From CAWHOW01 sp050013795 (GTDB taxonomy: Bacteria > Bacteroidota > Bacteroidia > Bacteroidales > CG2-30-32-10): a DNA stretch of 21,040 bases. The stretch spans positions 1-21,040 of the forward strand of contig JBEKEO010000033.1 in NCBI GenBank assembly GCA_050013795.1, written 5' to 3'. The position numbers were made by a program, and so were the translations under genes. The notes beneath the pieces were generated by a model. The model did not search any database. It was not told the origin of the DNA and saw only the letters and a list, made by a program, of their open reading frames with translations. This document shows positions 1 to 7,025 of this stretch, piece by piece (the first letter of the stretch is position 1; the number at the start of each line of letters is the position of its first letter).

Positions 1-202
1 TAAGCTTGTATCCTCCTTCAGAACCTTTCTTGCTTTTAACATAACCTGATGTCTTCAATGAAATCAGTATTTGCTCAAGAAACTTCTTAGGTATAGACCA
101 TCGCTGTGAAATATCCATTATTTTAATAAAATCTTCACCATAATGCTCAGCAAGATCAATCAGGGCAAGGCATGCATATTCGCTTTTCTTAGAAAGTTTC
201 AT
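1..202 (-). CDS. Rrf2-family transcriptional regulator, N-terminal part (cut by window edge)
   Basis: The minus strand reads from an ATG at 200-202 to the window edge and gives 67 residues beginning MKLSKKSEYACLALIDLAEH. This is the Rrf2 winged-helix start: the helix with YA-ALIDLA, then DISQRWSIPKKFLEQIL as the recognition helix-turn-helix, then the wing GYVKSKKGSEGGYKL, which corresponds to the family's RGxxGGYxL. Rrf2 proteins are DNA-binding dimers that often sense Fe-S clusters, NO or cysteine. The cysteines that would show an Fe-S cluster lie beyond the edge, so the sensed signal cannot be judged. It is divergent from the hydrolase gene at 348 and has its own -7 box at 224-231. Confidence 0.85.
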   Translation of the reverse strand, partial: MKLSKKSEYACLALIDLAEHYGEDFIKIMDISQRWSIPKKFLEQILISLKTSGYVKSKKGSEGGYKL

Positions 203-223
203 AATTTATGTTTTGAAGCTTTA

Positions 224-231
224 CAAAATTA
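224..231 (-). promoter_or_regulatory. Bacteroidetes -7 box for the Rrf2 gene
   Basis: On the minus strand this reads TAATTTTG, a full match to the Bacteroidetes -7 consensus TAnnTTTG, about 21 bases before the ATG. I see no clear TTG at the usual -33 distance. The assignment rests on one box and its position. Confidence 0.45.
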
Positions 232-316
232 CATACATTTTCCGATATAAAACATTTTGTCTATATATTTTATAGAGAAGGTATAAATGTGCATTATTTT
301 AATGAAAGATTAATAG

Positions 317-324
317 TATTTTTG
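317..324 (+). promoter_or_regulatory. Bacteroidetes -7 box for the secreted hydrolase gene
   Basis: TATTTTTG matches TAnnTTTG exactly. Transcription would begin near 331, so the TTG at 330 cannot be the start codon and the ATG at 348 is favoured. The -33 TTG is not obvious. Confidence 0.45.
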
Positions 325-347
325 CCCATTTGCAACAATTTATCTTC

Positions 348-1880
348 ATGCGGAAAATTTTTATCCTCTTTGGTTTTATCTTTTCAGTTAGTATGCTTTC
401 TGCTCAAAGCGTGGATAAGCATTTCATCAATATTATGAATATGCATAAACTGATGGGGATGTCGGTACTAGCAGTTTGCAGTGATTCGGTAGTATATTCC
501 GGCAGTTTTGGCACAGCCGATTATGCAAGGGAAATACCTGTTACTGACAGCACCATGTATAAAGTAGCTTCTATATCAAAAACTGTCACGGCCACAGCTT
601 TGATGGTCTTATATGAACAGAAGCTGTTCAAACTTGATGATGATATAGGTTCTATTCTAGGGTATAAAATAAGAAATCCTCACTATCCTGATGTTGTTAT
701 AACACCACGAATGTTATTATCGCACACTTCGAGCCTGCAGGATGGAACTGGTTACTGGAACTTCTTAACTGATACTTATAAAAAGGATACTGTTCCTTTT
801 TTCTCCCAATTATTGACTGATACTGGTTCATACTACACTAAGGATATTTGGCAGGAAAATAAGCCAGGAACATATTTCAGTTACTGTAACATGAATTACG
901 GCATTATAGGCTCATTGATTGAAAAATTATCAGGACAAAGGTTCGATATCTTCTGCAAGCAAAATATATTTGATCCATTGGGAATAAAGGGAAGTTACAG
1001 GGTTCAGGATATTGACAATATTAACAATGTTGCTGCTATTTACCGCATGTATAATGGATTATGGTACCCTCAAACCGATAACTTCAAAGGAATAAAACCC
1101 AAGCCAAGAGACCTATCAAATTATGTAATTGGCAGTAACGGGGCTCTATTCGCTCCTCAAAGTGCATTAAGGATAAGCGCCCGCGACCTTTCAAAGCTAA
1201 TGCTGATGCAGATGAACGGAGGGGAATACAAAGGCATCAGAATACTTAAAGATGCTACCGTTAAGCTTATGCATCGCCCGCAATGGACCTATAATGGCAA
1301 AAACGGCGATACATTCTTTGGATTGTTCTTATGCTGGGGACTGGGTTTTCAGGTTACTACCGACATAGCAAACGGCGATATCATTGCACCAGGATATACT
1401 ATGACAGGACATATTGGTGATGCTTACGGTTTGCTTAGCGATTTCTTTTACAATCAGGAAAAGCATTTCGGAATGATATTTATTACAAACGGCAGCGCAA
1501 ATGAATTTGAAAATGGACATGGAAGCGCATTCAATGCAGTGGAAGAAGATGCCCTTTCGGCTTTATACAATTTGGAAATCTTACCACGTATGCAGAACAG
1601 GGCAGTAAGCGACATTATAAGCAATGATAAAATGGAAACAAGTGCTGATAATTTGGATTATCACACAAATGTCAGGTTTTATTTATCTGCTCCCGGGAAT
1701 GTTTACTGCAGTATTTATAACGACAAAGGGAAACTTGTTTCACAATACCATAAATATTTTGATTCGTATGGAAGGAAACAGCTTTCACTGGATACGAAAA
1801 ATTTAACAAACGGCTTATATTATTGTTTGTTCCAGTCTTTGGACGATAAAGAAGTGATGATAATTAACCTCCAGAGATAA
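348..1880 (+). CDS. Secreted serine beta-lactamase-family hydrolase with T9SS C-terminal sorting domain
   Basis: This 510-residue protein starts with a signal peptide (MRKIFILFGFIFSVSMLSAQ, cleaved near residue 20). The body has the three motifs of the class C beta-lactamase/DD-peptidase (PF00144) family: SISK (SxxK) at residues 75-78 with the nucleophilic serine, YCN (YxN) at 179-181, and HIG (the HxG version of KTG) at 355-357. Members include esterases, D-aminopeptidases and beta-lactamases, so the substrate is unknown. The last 75 residues (about 436-510) resemble a type A T9SS sorting domain, with NVYCSIYNDKGKLVSQ, then LDTKNLTNGLYYCLF, then a short hydrophobic end MIINLQR. This predicts export through the outer membrane and anchoring or release at the surface. 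An in-frame TTG at 330 is rejected because it coincides with the predicted transcription start. The next gene, porQ, belongs to the same secretion system. Confidence 0.82.
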   Translation: MRKIFILFGFIFSVSMLSAQSVDKHFINIMNMHKLMGMSVLAVCSDSVVYSGSFGTADYAREIPVTDSTMYKVASISKTVTATALMVLYEQKLFKLDDDIGSILGYKIRNPHYPDVVITPRMLLSHTSSLQDGTGYWNFLTDTYKKDTVPFFSQLLTDTGSYYTKDIWQENKPGTYFSYCNMNYGIIGSLIEKLSGQRFDIFCKQNIFDPLGIKGSYRVQDIDNINNVAAIYRMYNGLWYPQTDNFKGIKPKPRDLSNYVIGSNGALFAPQSALRISARDLSKLMLMQMNGGEYKGIRILKDATVKLMHRPQWTYNGKNGDTFFGLFLCWGLGFQVTTDIANGDIIAPGYTMTGHIGDAYGLLSDFFYNQEKHFGMIFITNGSANEFENGHGSAFNAVEEDALSALYNLEILPRMQNRAVSDIISNDKMETSADNLDYHTNVRFYLSAPGNVYCSIYNDKGKLVSQYHKYFDSYGRKQLSLDTKNLTNGLYYCLFQSLDDKEVMIINLQR

Positions 1881-1976
1881 ATATTTATATGTGTTATACA
1901 ATAAGTTTAAAAAACGCCCGTTGATATGGTATTATTTTCTTTATTTTGTAACATTAAATAATAACAGAAATAGAAA

Positions 1977-3029
1977 TTGAAAAAGACAGGGATCATAGTT
2001 ATTTTTCTTTTCATTGTTTTTTGCGCCAAGTCGCAGATTGGAGGTAGTTATACCTTTGCTTTTCTTGATCTCCCAAACTCAGCAAGAATAGCAGCGCTTG
2101 GAGGTGAACCGCTTGCCATAAAAGACAATGACCTTTCGCTTTGTCTTGCCAATCCTTCACTTCTTACTCCCCGAATGACAGACCAGATCGCATTGAGCTT
2201 TGTTAATTACTTTGACGGTATTAATTATGGTTTTGTTTCTTATGCCAAAGATTTCAAAAAAATCGGAATGTTTGATGCATCCTTGCAATACATAGATTAT
2301 GGAACATTTCTCCAGGCTGATGATGCAGGAAACACTTATGGTAATTTCTATGCAGGGGAATATTCATTTAATCTTGGTTGGGGAAGACAGTTGGATTCCT
2401 TATTTTCAATAGGGGCAAACCTGAAAAATATCTATTCCGACCTTGATAAATATAAATCATACGGCATAGCTGTTGATGTAAGCGGAACCTATTCGAGTGC
2501 TAAAAGGCAATTTACAGCATCGTTACTTGCAATGAATATTGGCAGGCAACTAAAATATTATACTGTGGGAAATGAAGAACCCCTGCCCTACCAATTGCAG
2601 CTGGCTCTTTCAAAAAAACTTGCCCATGCTCCATTAAGATTATCGCTTGTTTTAACTCATCTGGAGAAATGGGATTTAACATACAAAGACCCAAGTGATA
2701 CGACAACCGTCGACCCGTTAACAGGAGATAAAATCACTAAAAATAAATACGGCGTTTTTCTTGATAAAGCAATGAGACATGTAGTTATCGGCGCTGAATT
2801 TCTTCCCACAAAGAATTTCAGTATTATGGGTAGTTATAATTATGAAAGAAGGCAGGAACTTAAAGACCCTGTTAAAGTTTCAACCGTTGGATTTAGCTGG
2901 GGTTTTGGATTACGAATAAAACAATTTAACCTGAGTTACGCCCGTGCCCGGTACCATTTGGCCGGTTCTCCCAATAATATTACCATCTCTACCAATCTCC
3001 GGAATTTTGAACGTAAAAGCAAATCTTAG
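1977..3029 (+). CDS. porQ: Type IX secretion system protein PorQ
   Basis: This 350-residue exported protein has a signal peptide (MKKTGIIVIFLFIVFCAKSQ) and then the PorQ hallmark SYTFAFLDLPNSARIAALGG at about residues 24-43, followed by LANPSLL. The rest is beta-rich and fits an outer-membrane barrel related to PorV and FadL. PorQ is known as part of the T9SS attachment complex with PorU, PorV and PorZ, which removes the C-terminal signal and links cargo to the surface. The start is a TTG at 1977; no in-frame ATG lies before the signal peptide. A weak -7-like box (TATTTTG) sits at 1942-1948. The gene upstream encodes a probable T9SS cargo. ispH follows after 72 bases with its own promoter box. 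Confidence 0.88.
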   Translation: MKKTGIIVIFLFIVFCAKSQIGGSYTFAFLDLPNSARIAALGGEPLAIKDNDLSLCLANPSLLTPRMTDQIALSFVNYFDGINYGFVSYAKDFKKIGMFDASLQYIDYGTFLQADDAGNTYGNFYAGEYSFNLGWGRQLDSLFSIGANLKNIYSDLDKYKSYGIAVDVSGTYSSAKRQFTASLLAMNIGRQLKYYTVGNEEPLPYQLQLALSKKLAHAPLRLSLVLTHLEKWDLTYKDPSDTTTVDPLTGDKITKNKYGVFLDKAMRHVVIGAEFLPTKNFSIMGSYNYERRQELKDPVKVSTVGFSWGFGLRIKQFNLSYARARYHLAGSPNNITISTNLRNFERKSKS

Positions 3030-3074
3030 TTTTGTTTTTTATAATTCATTAGTACTTCTTTCCTTTTATTGTCA

Positions 3075-3082
3075 TATTTTTG
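3075..3082 (+). promoter_or_regulatory. Bacteroidetes -7 box before ispH
   Basis: TATTTTTG is a full TAnnTTTG match 19 bases before the ispH ATG, so ispH probably has its own promoter rather than depending only on read-through from porQ. No TTG is found at the best -33 spacing. Confidence 0.4.
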
Positions 3083-3101
3083 TAATCACTAAAATTTATA
3101 A

Positions 3102-3971
3102 ATGAAAGTTTCCGTTGATCCTAATTCAGGTTTTTGCTTTGGCGTTGTTTTCGCTATCAGCAAAGCAGAGGAAGAGCTTGAGAAATCAGGGAAACTTTAT
3201 TGCCTTGGCGATATAGTGCATAACAACAGGGAAGTTGAACGACTTGCAGCAAAAGGGCTTGTTATTATTACCCGCGATGAGCTTAAAAAAATCCATGATG
3301 TGAGTGTGCTAATCCGTGCTCATGGCGAACCTCCTGAGACATATAAAATTGCTTTGGAAAACAACCTTGAACTGATAGATTCTTCATGCCCTGTTGTGCT
3401 TAAACTGCAAAACAGGATACGTATAGGCTGGGAAGAGATGCAGAAAAGAAAAGGCCAGATTGTTATATACGGAAAAGAAGGGCACGCTGAAGTGAACGGT
3501 TTGCTGGGGCAAACACTTGGCGAAGCTATTGTTGTTAACAGTGAGATCGACCTTGATAAAATTGATTTCTCCAGGCCTGTCCGCTTTTATTCTCAAACCA
3601 CTCAACCGGTAATGGGTTTCAAAAAAATGGTAAAAGGCATTGAAGAACGATACAAGCATAAAGGCATCAAAGAGCCCGACTTTATTCCATATAACACCAT
3701 TTGCACACAAGTTTCGCATAAAGAACCAAGCCTTAAGAAATTTGCAAAGGAACATGACGTTATTCTTTTCGTTAGCGGGAAAAAAAGCTCCAACGGATTG
3801 TTTCTTTACGAACTTTGCAAATCAATCAATTCAAAAACATATTTTATTTCTGACAAAAATGAAATACAAAAGGATTGGTTCATTAATGCCGATTCGGTTG
3901 GTGTATGCGGAGCTACTTCCACACCCATGTGGCTGATGAAAGATATTGCAGGCATTATTAAAACATTTTAA
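3102..3971 (+). CDS. ispH: 4-hydroxy-3-methylbut-2-enyl diphosphate reductase (IspH/LytB)
   Basis: IspH carries out the last step of the methylerythritol phosphate pathway, reducing HMBPP to isopentenyl and dimethylallyl diphosphate with a 4Fe-4S cluster in the cytoplasm. The three cluster cysteines are all visible: C12 in GFCFGV, C96 in SSCPVV and C201 in TICTQ. The substrate-binding histidines appear as H40 (GDIVHNN), H74 (RAHGEPP) and H128 with E130 (GHAE). T167 in SQTTQ and the SSN triad at 229-231 are also present. At 289 residues it has normal length for the short LytB form, with no fused S1 domain. It is followed after six bases by the YdcF-like gene, so the two are probably co-transcribed. 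Confidence 0.95.
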   Translation: MKVSVDPNSGFCFGVVFAISKAEEELEKSGKLYCLGDIVHNNREVERLAAKGLVIITRDELKKIHDVSVLIRAHGEPPETYKIALENNLELIDSSCPVVLKLQNRIRIGWEEMQKRKGQIVIYGKEGHAEVNGLLGQTLGEAIVVNSEIDLDKIDFSRPVRFYSQTTQPVMGFKKMVKGIEERYKHKGIKEPDFIPYNTICTQVSHKEPSLKKFAKEHDVILFVSGKKSSNGLFLYELCKSINSKTYFISDKNEIQKDWFINADSVGVCGATSTPMWLMKDIAGIIKTF

Positions 3972-3977
3972 GGCGTT

Positions 3978-4745
3978 ATGTTTTTTATTTTCTCGAAAAT
4001 ATTATCATTTCTTATCAATCCGCTTACATGGATAATAACGCTTTTATTGCTTGCTCTTTTCATGAAGAATAAGAAATGGTCAAGGCGCTGCCTTATTTAT
4101 TGTGTGATTGTTACGCTTTTCTTCACAAATCCCTTTTTGGCAAATGAAGCCACAAGGCTTTGGGAGTATCAAATAACGCAGGATAAAGACCTTGTTGCAA
4201 ATTATGATGCAGGCATTGTTCTTGGCGGTGGAATGGTTACTATTGATACTCAATTTGACCGTATGACCTTTCGCAATAATGTCGACAGGATTATGCAGGC
4301 TGTTAGTTTATACAAAACAGGCAGAATTAAAAGGATGCTTATTTCGAGTGGTTCGGGAAGCCTGGTTTTCCGCGATATGCTTGAAGCCGCGCTGTTAAAA
4401 AGATATTTAATTACCATTGGCATTCCTGACAGCGTTATGCTTATTGATTCCATATCCGATAACACTTACCAGAATGCAATAAACTCAGCGCAGATAATTA
4501 AAAAGAATTTCCCGAACGGGAAATTCCTCCTTATTACTTCTTCCATGCATATGCGCCGCGCAAAAGCCTGTTTTGAAAAAGCCGGGATCAATGTTACACC
4601 TTACAGTACAAACAAGGAAACAGGTAAAAGGCTTTTAGATTACAAGCAATTTATCATTCCCGATATTGAAGCTCTTGGAAAATGGAACAGTCTTATTCAT
4701 GAAATATTCGGATATTTAGTTTATAATGTTTACGGATATTTATAA
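3978..4745 (+). CDS. YdcF/ElyC/SanA-family membrane protein (DUF218)
   Basis: This 255-residue protein has two N-terminal membrane segments (about residues 8-28 and 37-55) followed by a DUF218 domain. Visible family marks are DAGIVLGGG at 77-85, the LISSGSGS stretch near 121-128, DNTYQNA near 161-167, and LITSSMHMRRA at 185-195. ElyC in Escherichia coli affects peptidoglycan and lipid-carrier metabolism and SanA affects envelope permeability, but biochemical activity in this family is poorly known. It therefore probably acts at the inner membrane in envelope homeostasis. The link to ispH is suggestive, since isoprenoid precursors feed undecaprenyl phosphate, but this is inference. Confidence 0.8.
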   Translation: MFFIFSKILSFLINPLTWIITLLLLALFMKNKKWSRRCLIYCVIVTLFFTNPFLANEATRLWEYQITQDKDLVANYDAGIVLGGGMVTIDTQFDRMTFRNNVDRIMQAVSLYKTGRIKRMLISSGSGSLVFRDMLEAALLKRYLITIGIPDSVMLIDSISDNTYQNAINSAQIIKKNFPNGKFLLITSSMHMRRAKACFEKAGINVTPYSTNKETGKRLLDYKQFIIPDIEALGKWNSLIHEIFGYLVYNVYGYL

Positions 4746-4932
4746 TTGATGATATTCAAACCCAAATTCATTTAAAATCTATCTTTTCATTTTTACAATT
4801 ATCGATTTAGTAGAGCACCACTAAATTTGAATTATTAATCCATCCAATATAACCGGATAAATTTCATCTTAATTATTTCATTAAATATTATTTTTTTGAT
4901 AATAGCATTAATATCAATCTGCATTTATTACA

Positions 4933-4968
4933 TTTGCCAAAAATTACAAATCCGTGTAACTTACTTTG
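4933..4968 (+). promoter_or_regulatory. Probable promoter of the decarboxylase gene
   Basis: TTTG at 4933-4936 and TTACTTTG at 4961-4968 resemble the -33 and -7 elements, with a 24-base gap and one mismatch in the -7 box. The rest of the 264-base gap from 4746 to 5009 is very AT-rich, with no gene, hairpin or riboswitch that I can recognise. Confidence 0.35.
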
Positions 4969-5009
4969 CACTAAAACGTATCAATTAACTCACTCAGATT
5001 TATAACAAC

Positions 5010-6398
5010 ATGAAAACCAAATACATTGATTTAATAGAGCAAACCTTTGAATTCCCGCAGGAAGAGTTCAAAGTGGTTGAAAATGAGCTTTATTTTCATG
5101 ATATTCCCTTAATGGATGTTATCAAGCAATATGGAACACCGCTTAAGATAACTTACCTGCCTAAAATCGGAGACCAAATTATGAAAGCGAAGCGGCTTTT
5201 TAATGTTGCAGTAGCCAAATCTGATTATAACGGCGATTATCATTACTGCTATTGCACCAAAAGTTCGCACTTTTCGTTTGTCATGGAAGAGGTACTTAAA
5301 AACGATGTGCATATTGAAACATCTTCGGCTTTCGACATACATTTAATTGAAGATTTGTATAAAACGGGCAAAATAAAGAAAGAACAATATATTATATGCA
5401 ACGGTTTTAAGCGTCCGCAATACATTGAGAATATCGCCAATTTAATTAACCTTGGATTTGAAAATACCATTCCTATCCTCGACAACAAATTTGAACTTGA
5501 TAAATATAAAAGTCTTACAAAAAAATGCAAATTAGGCATACGGATAGCTTCCGAGGAAGAGCCTAAATTCGATTTCTATACTTCGCGTCTCGGTATCCGT
5601 TATAACGATGTGATCCCTTATTATGAAGACCACATCAAGGATAACCAGAAACTGGAATTAAAAATGCTTCATTTCTTCATTAATACCGGTATCCGCGATA
5701 CCGCCTATTACTGGAACGAACTATCGAAATGCGTTAACCTGTACTGTGAACTTAAAAAGCTTTGTCCTGAACTGGATTCTCTTAATATTGGCGGCGGCTT
5801 CCCTATTAAGAATTCGCTGGCTTTTGATTTTGATTACGAATACATGGCCGAAGAAATAGTTTCGCAGATAAAGAATATATGCGAGAAGAATGTGGTTGCC
5901 GAGCCTCACTTATTTACCGAATTCGGTTCGTTCACCGTAGGCGAAAGCGGCGCAGTGCTTTATTCCATTATTGACCAGAAGCAGCAAAACGACAGGGAGC
6001 TTTGGAACATGATCGACAGTTCGTTCATGACCACTTTGCCTGATACATGGGCTATAAACCAACGCTTTATATTACTACCTATAAATAACTGGGAATCAGA
6101 ATACCAAAGGGTTAACCTTGGAGGGCTTTCGTGCGACAGCCACGATTATTACAATGCCGAAGCTCACCAGAATGCTGTGTTCCTCCCTAAACTGAAAGAA
6201 AACGAAACGCAGTACATTGGTCTTTTCCATACAGGTGCTTACCAGGAATCGCTGGGTGGCTACGGCGGTATTCAACATTGCCTTATTCCCGCTCCTAAGC
6301 ACGTTATTATTGATATCGACGAGAACGGCGAACCCTTTACCAAACTGTTTGCGAAAGAACAAACCTACAAATCGATGCTGAAGATACTGGGGTATTGA
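5010..6398 (+). CDS. PLP-dependent decarboxylase, arginine decarboxylase family (fold type III)
   Basis: This 462-residue protein starts MKTKYIDLIEQTFEFPQEEF, a start I recognise from Bacteroidetes proteins annotated as biosynthetic arginine decarboxylase, which make agmatine for polyamine synthesis. The alanine-racemase-fold marks are in order: the PLP lysine K84 in YCYCTKSSHF, HFFINTGI at 221-228, GGGFP at 261-265 for phosphate binding, and LSCDSHD at 373-379 with C375 and D376 near the active site. Where many relatives have EPGR, this one has EFGSF (304-308). The protein is far shorter than the roughly 630-residue SpeA of E. coli. No agmatinase or other polyamine gene is adjacent in the window. 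Carboxynorspermidine or another diamino acid decarboxylation remains possible, so the substrate is less certain than the fold. The stop is TGA. Confidence 0.78.
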   Translation: MKTKYIDLIEQTFEFPQEEFKVVENELYFHDIPLMDVIKQYGTPLKITYLPKIGDQIMKAKRLFNVAVAKSDYNGDYHYCYCTKSSHFSFVMEEVLKNDVHIETSSAFDIHLIEDLYKTGKIKKEQYIICNGFKRPQYIENIANLINLGFENTIPILDNKFELDKYKSLTKKCKLGIRIASEEEPKFDFYTSRLGIRYNDVIPYYEDHIKDNQKLELKMLHFFINTGIRDTAYYWNELSKCVNLYCELKKLCPELDSLNIGGGFPIKNSLAFDFDYEYMAEEIVSQIKNICEKNVVAEPHLFTEFGSFTVGESGAVLYSIIDQKQQNDRELWNMIDSSFMTTLPDTWAINQRFILLPINNWESEYQRVNLGGLSCDSHDYYNAEAHQNAVFLPKLKENETQYIGLFHTGAYQESLGGYGGIQHCLIPAPKHVIIDIDENGEPFTKLFAKEQTYKSMLKILGY

Positions 6399-6708
6399 TT
6401 GTAATACTAAGAAATCAGGTTTAATATCTATGGTCAGGTCAGCCGGCTTGGTTAATTGTCATTTGTCATTATGCTTCTCTGACATTAGTCATTCATTGTC
6501 ATTTACTTTGTGTCATTAATAGTCATTCATGGTTATTACGTTATAAACAACAAATGACTTAATGACGCTGCGAAACAGCAAATGACAATTTATTACTGCC
6601 TACTCCACTTTTTGTTATTTCAAAGCCTCCTGCGCAATTTAAGCTTTGAAGCCACCACCATTCGAAGAATAATGCGCAACTGACTGAACTATAGGGCATC
6701 CTGTAGAG
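6399..6708. other. Intergenic stretch with a GTCATT/AATGAC palindromic cluster
   Basis: No gene is seen here. From 6454 to about 6527 the hexamer GTCATT occurs six times, and from 6553 to 6590 its reverse complement AATGAC occurs three times. The outermost copies form a perfect 12-base inverted repeat (6454-6465 with 6579-6590). The rest, 6591-6708, holds nothing I can name. An 8-base palindrome AGCCGGCT lies at 6441-6448. Confidence 0.6.
6454..6590. repeat. Inverted repeat cluster of GTCATT / AATGAC
   Basis: AATTGTCATTTG (6454-6465) pairs perfectly with CAAATGACAATT (6579-6590). Inside, GTCATTAATAGTCATT on the left is nearly the reverse complement of AATGACTTAATGAC on the right. The whole segment could fold into a long imperfect hairpin after the decarboxylase gene, or it could be a decayed MITE-like element. 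No flanking target duplication is evident. Confidence 0.55.
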
Positions 6709-7007
6709 TTGTAGAGTTCACTCCATGACTTGTTGAGTTCACTCCATGATTTGATGAGTTCACTCCATGACTTGTTGAGTTCACTCCATGATTTGATGAG
6801 TTCACTCCATGACTTGTTGAGTTCACTCCTTGATTTGATGAGTACACTCAACGATTTGATGAGTACACTCAATGACTTGATGAGTACACTCAACGACTTG
6901 ATGAGTACACTCAATGACTTGTTAAATGCACTCGAAGCCTTAATAAGTGCACGTATTAAATCATCGCCCCCACTTATGAAAGCTTTCAGATTATTAATCA
7001 ATAACAT
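6639..7007 (-). CDS. Possible heptad-repeat (coiled-coil) protein, doubtful
   Basis: On the minus strand an ATG-started frame of 122 residues covers the 21-bp repeat array. It begins MLLINNLKAFISGGDDLIRA, then runs through heptads of the type SLSVLIK and SWSELNK, and ends with a non-repetitive tail of about 25 residues. Leucine or tryptophan at heptad position 2 and leucine at position 5 give the 3-4 spacing of a coiled coil. The ATG lies 18 bases after the stop of the glycosyltransferase gene on the same strand, so it could be a last operon gene. Against this, any 21-bp repeat without stops gives such a frame, and the plus strand is also open (6730-7086). I recognise no family. Confidence 0.25.
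   Translation of the reverse strand: MLLINNLKAFISGGDDLIRALIKASSAFNKSLSVLIKSLSVLIKSLSVLIKSLSVLIKSRSELNKSWSELIKSWSELNKSWSELIKSWSELNKSWSELYNSTGCPIVQSVAHYSSNGGGFKA
6709..6918. repeat. Ten tandem 21-bp repeats, each with a central dyad
   Basis: The unit is TTGATGAGTTCACTCCATGAC or a close variant, repeated ten times without spacers. Block A (6709-6834, six units) has core GAGTTCACTC and alternates TTGTTG...GAT with TTGATG...GAC, except that the first unit begins TTGTAG and ends GAC. This makes a 42-bp higher-order repeat. Block B (6835-6918, four units) has core TGAGTACACTCA and alternates AACGA with AATGA. Both cores are inverted repeats (GAGT/ACTC) around two bases. Two decayed units follow up to 6960. 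Because 21 is a multiple of three and the unit has no stop in several frames, both strands stay open and encode heptapeptide repeats. Confidence 0.9.
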
Positions 7008-7025
7008 ACTTTTGATAAAGAATAT

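Noticed and set aside
330..347. TTG start of the beta-lactamase-like gene at 330
   Set aside because: It falls just after the -7 box TATTTTTG, about where transcription should begin; the ATG at 348 opens a better signal peptide.
3384..3755. Minus-strand 123-residue frame within ispH
   Set aside because: It is an antisense shadow of a certain gene with no recognisable features.
4746..5009. Small gene or riboswitch before the decarboxylase
   Set aside because: No open frame of note, no conserved riboswitch words and no stable hairpin are seen; only a probable promoter.
6709..6960. CRISPR array
   Set aside because: The repeats are contiguous at 21 bp with no spacers between them, and no cas genes are present.
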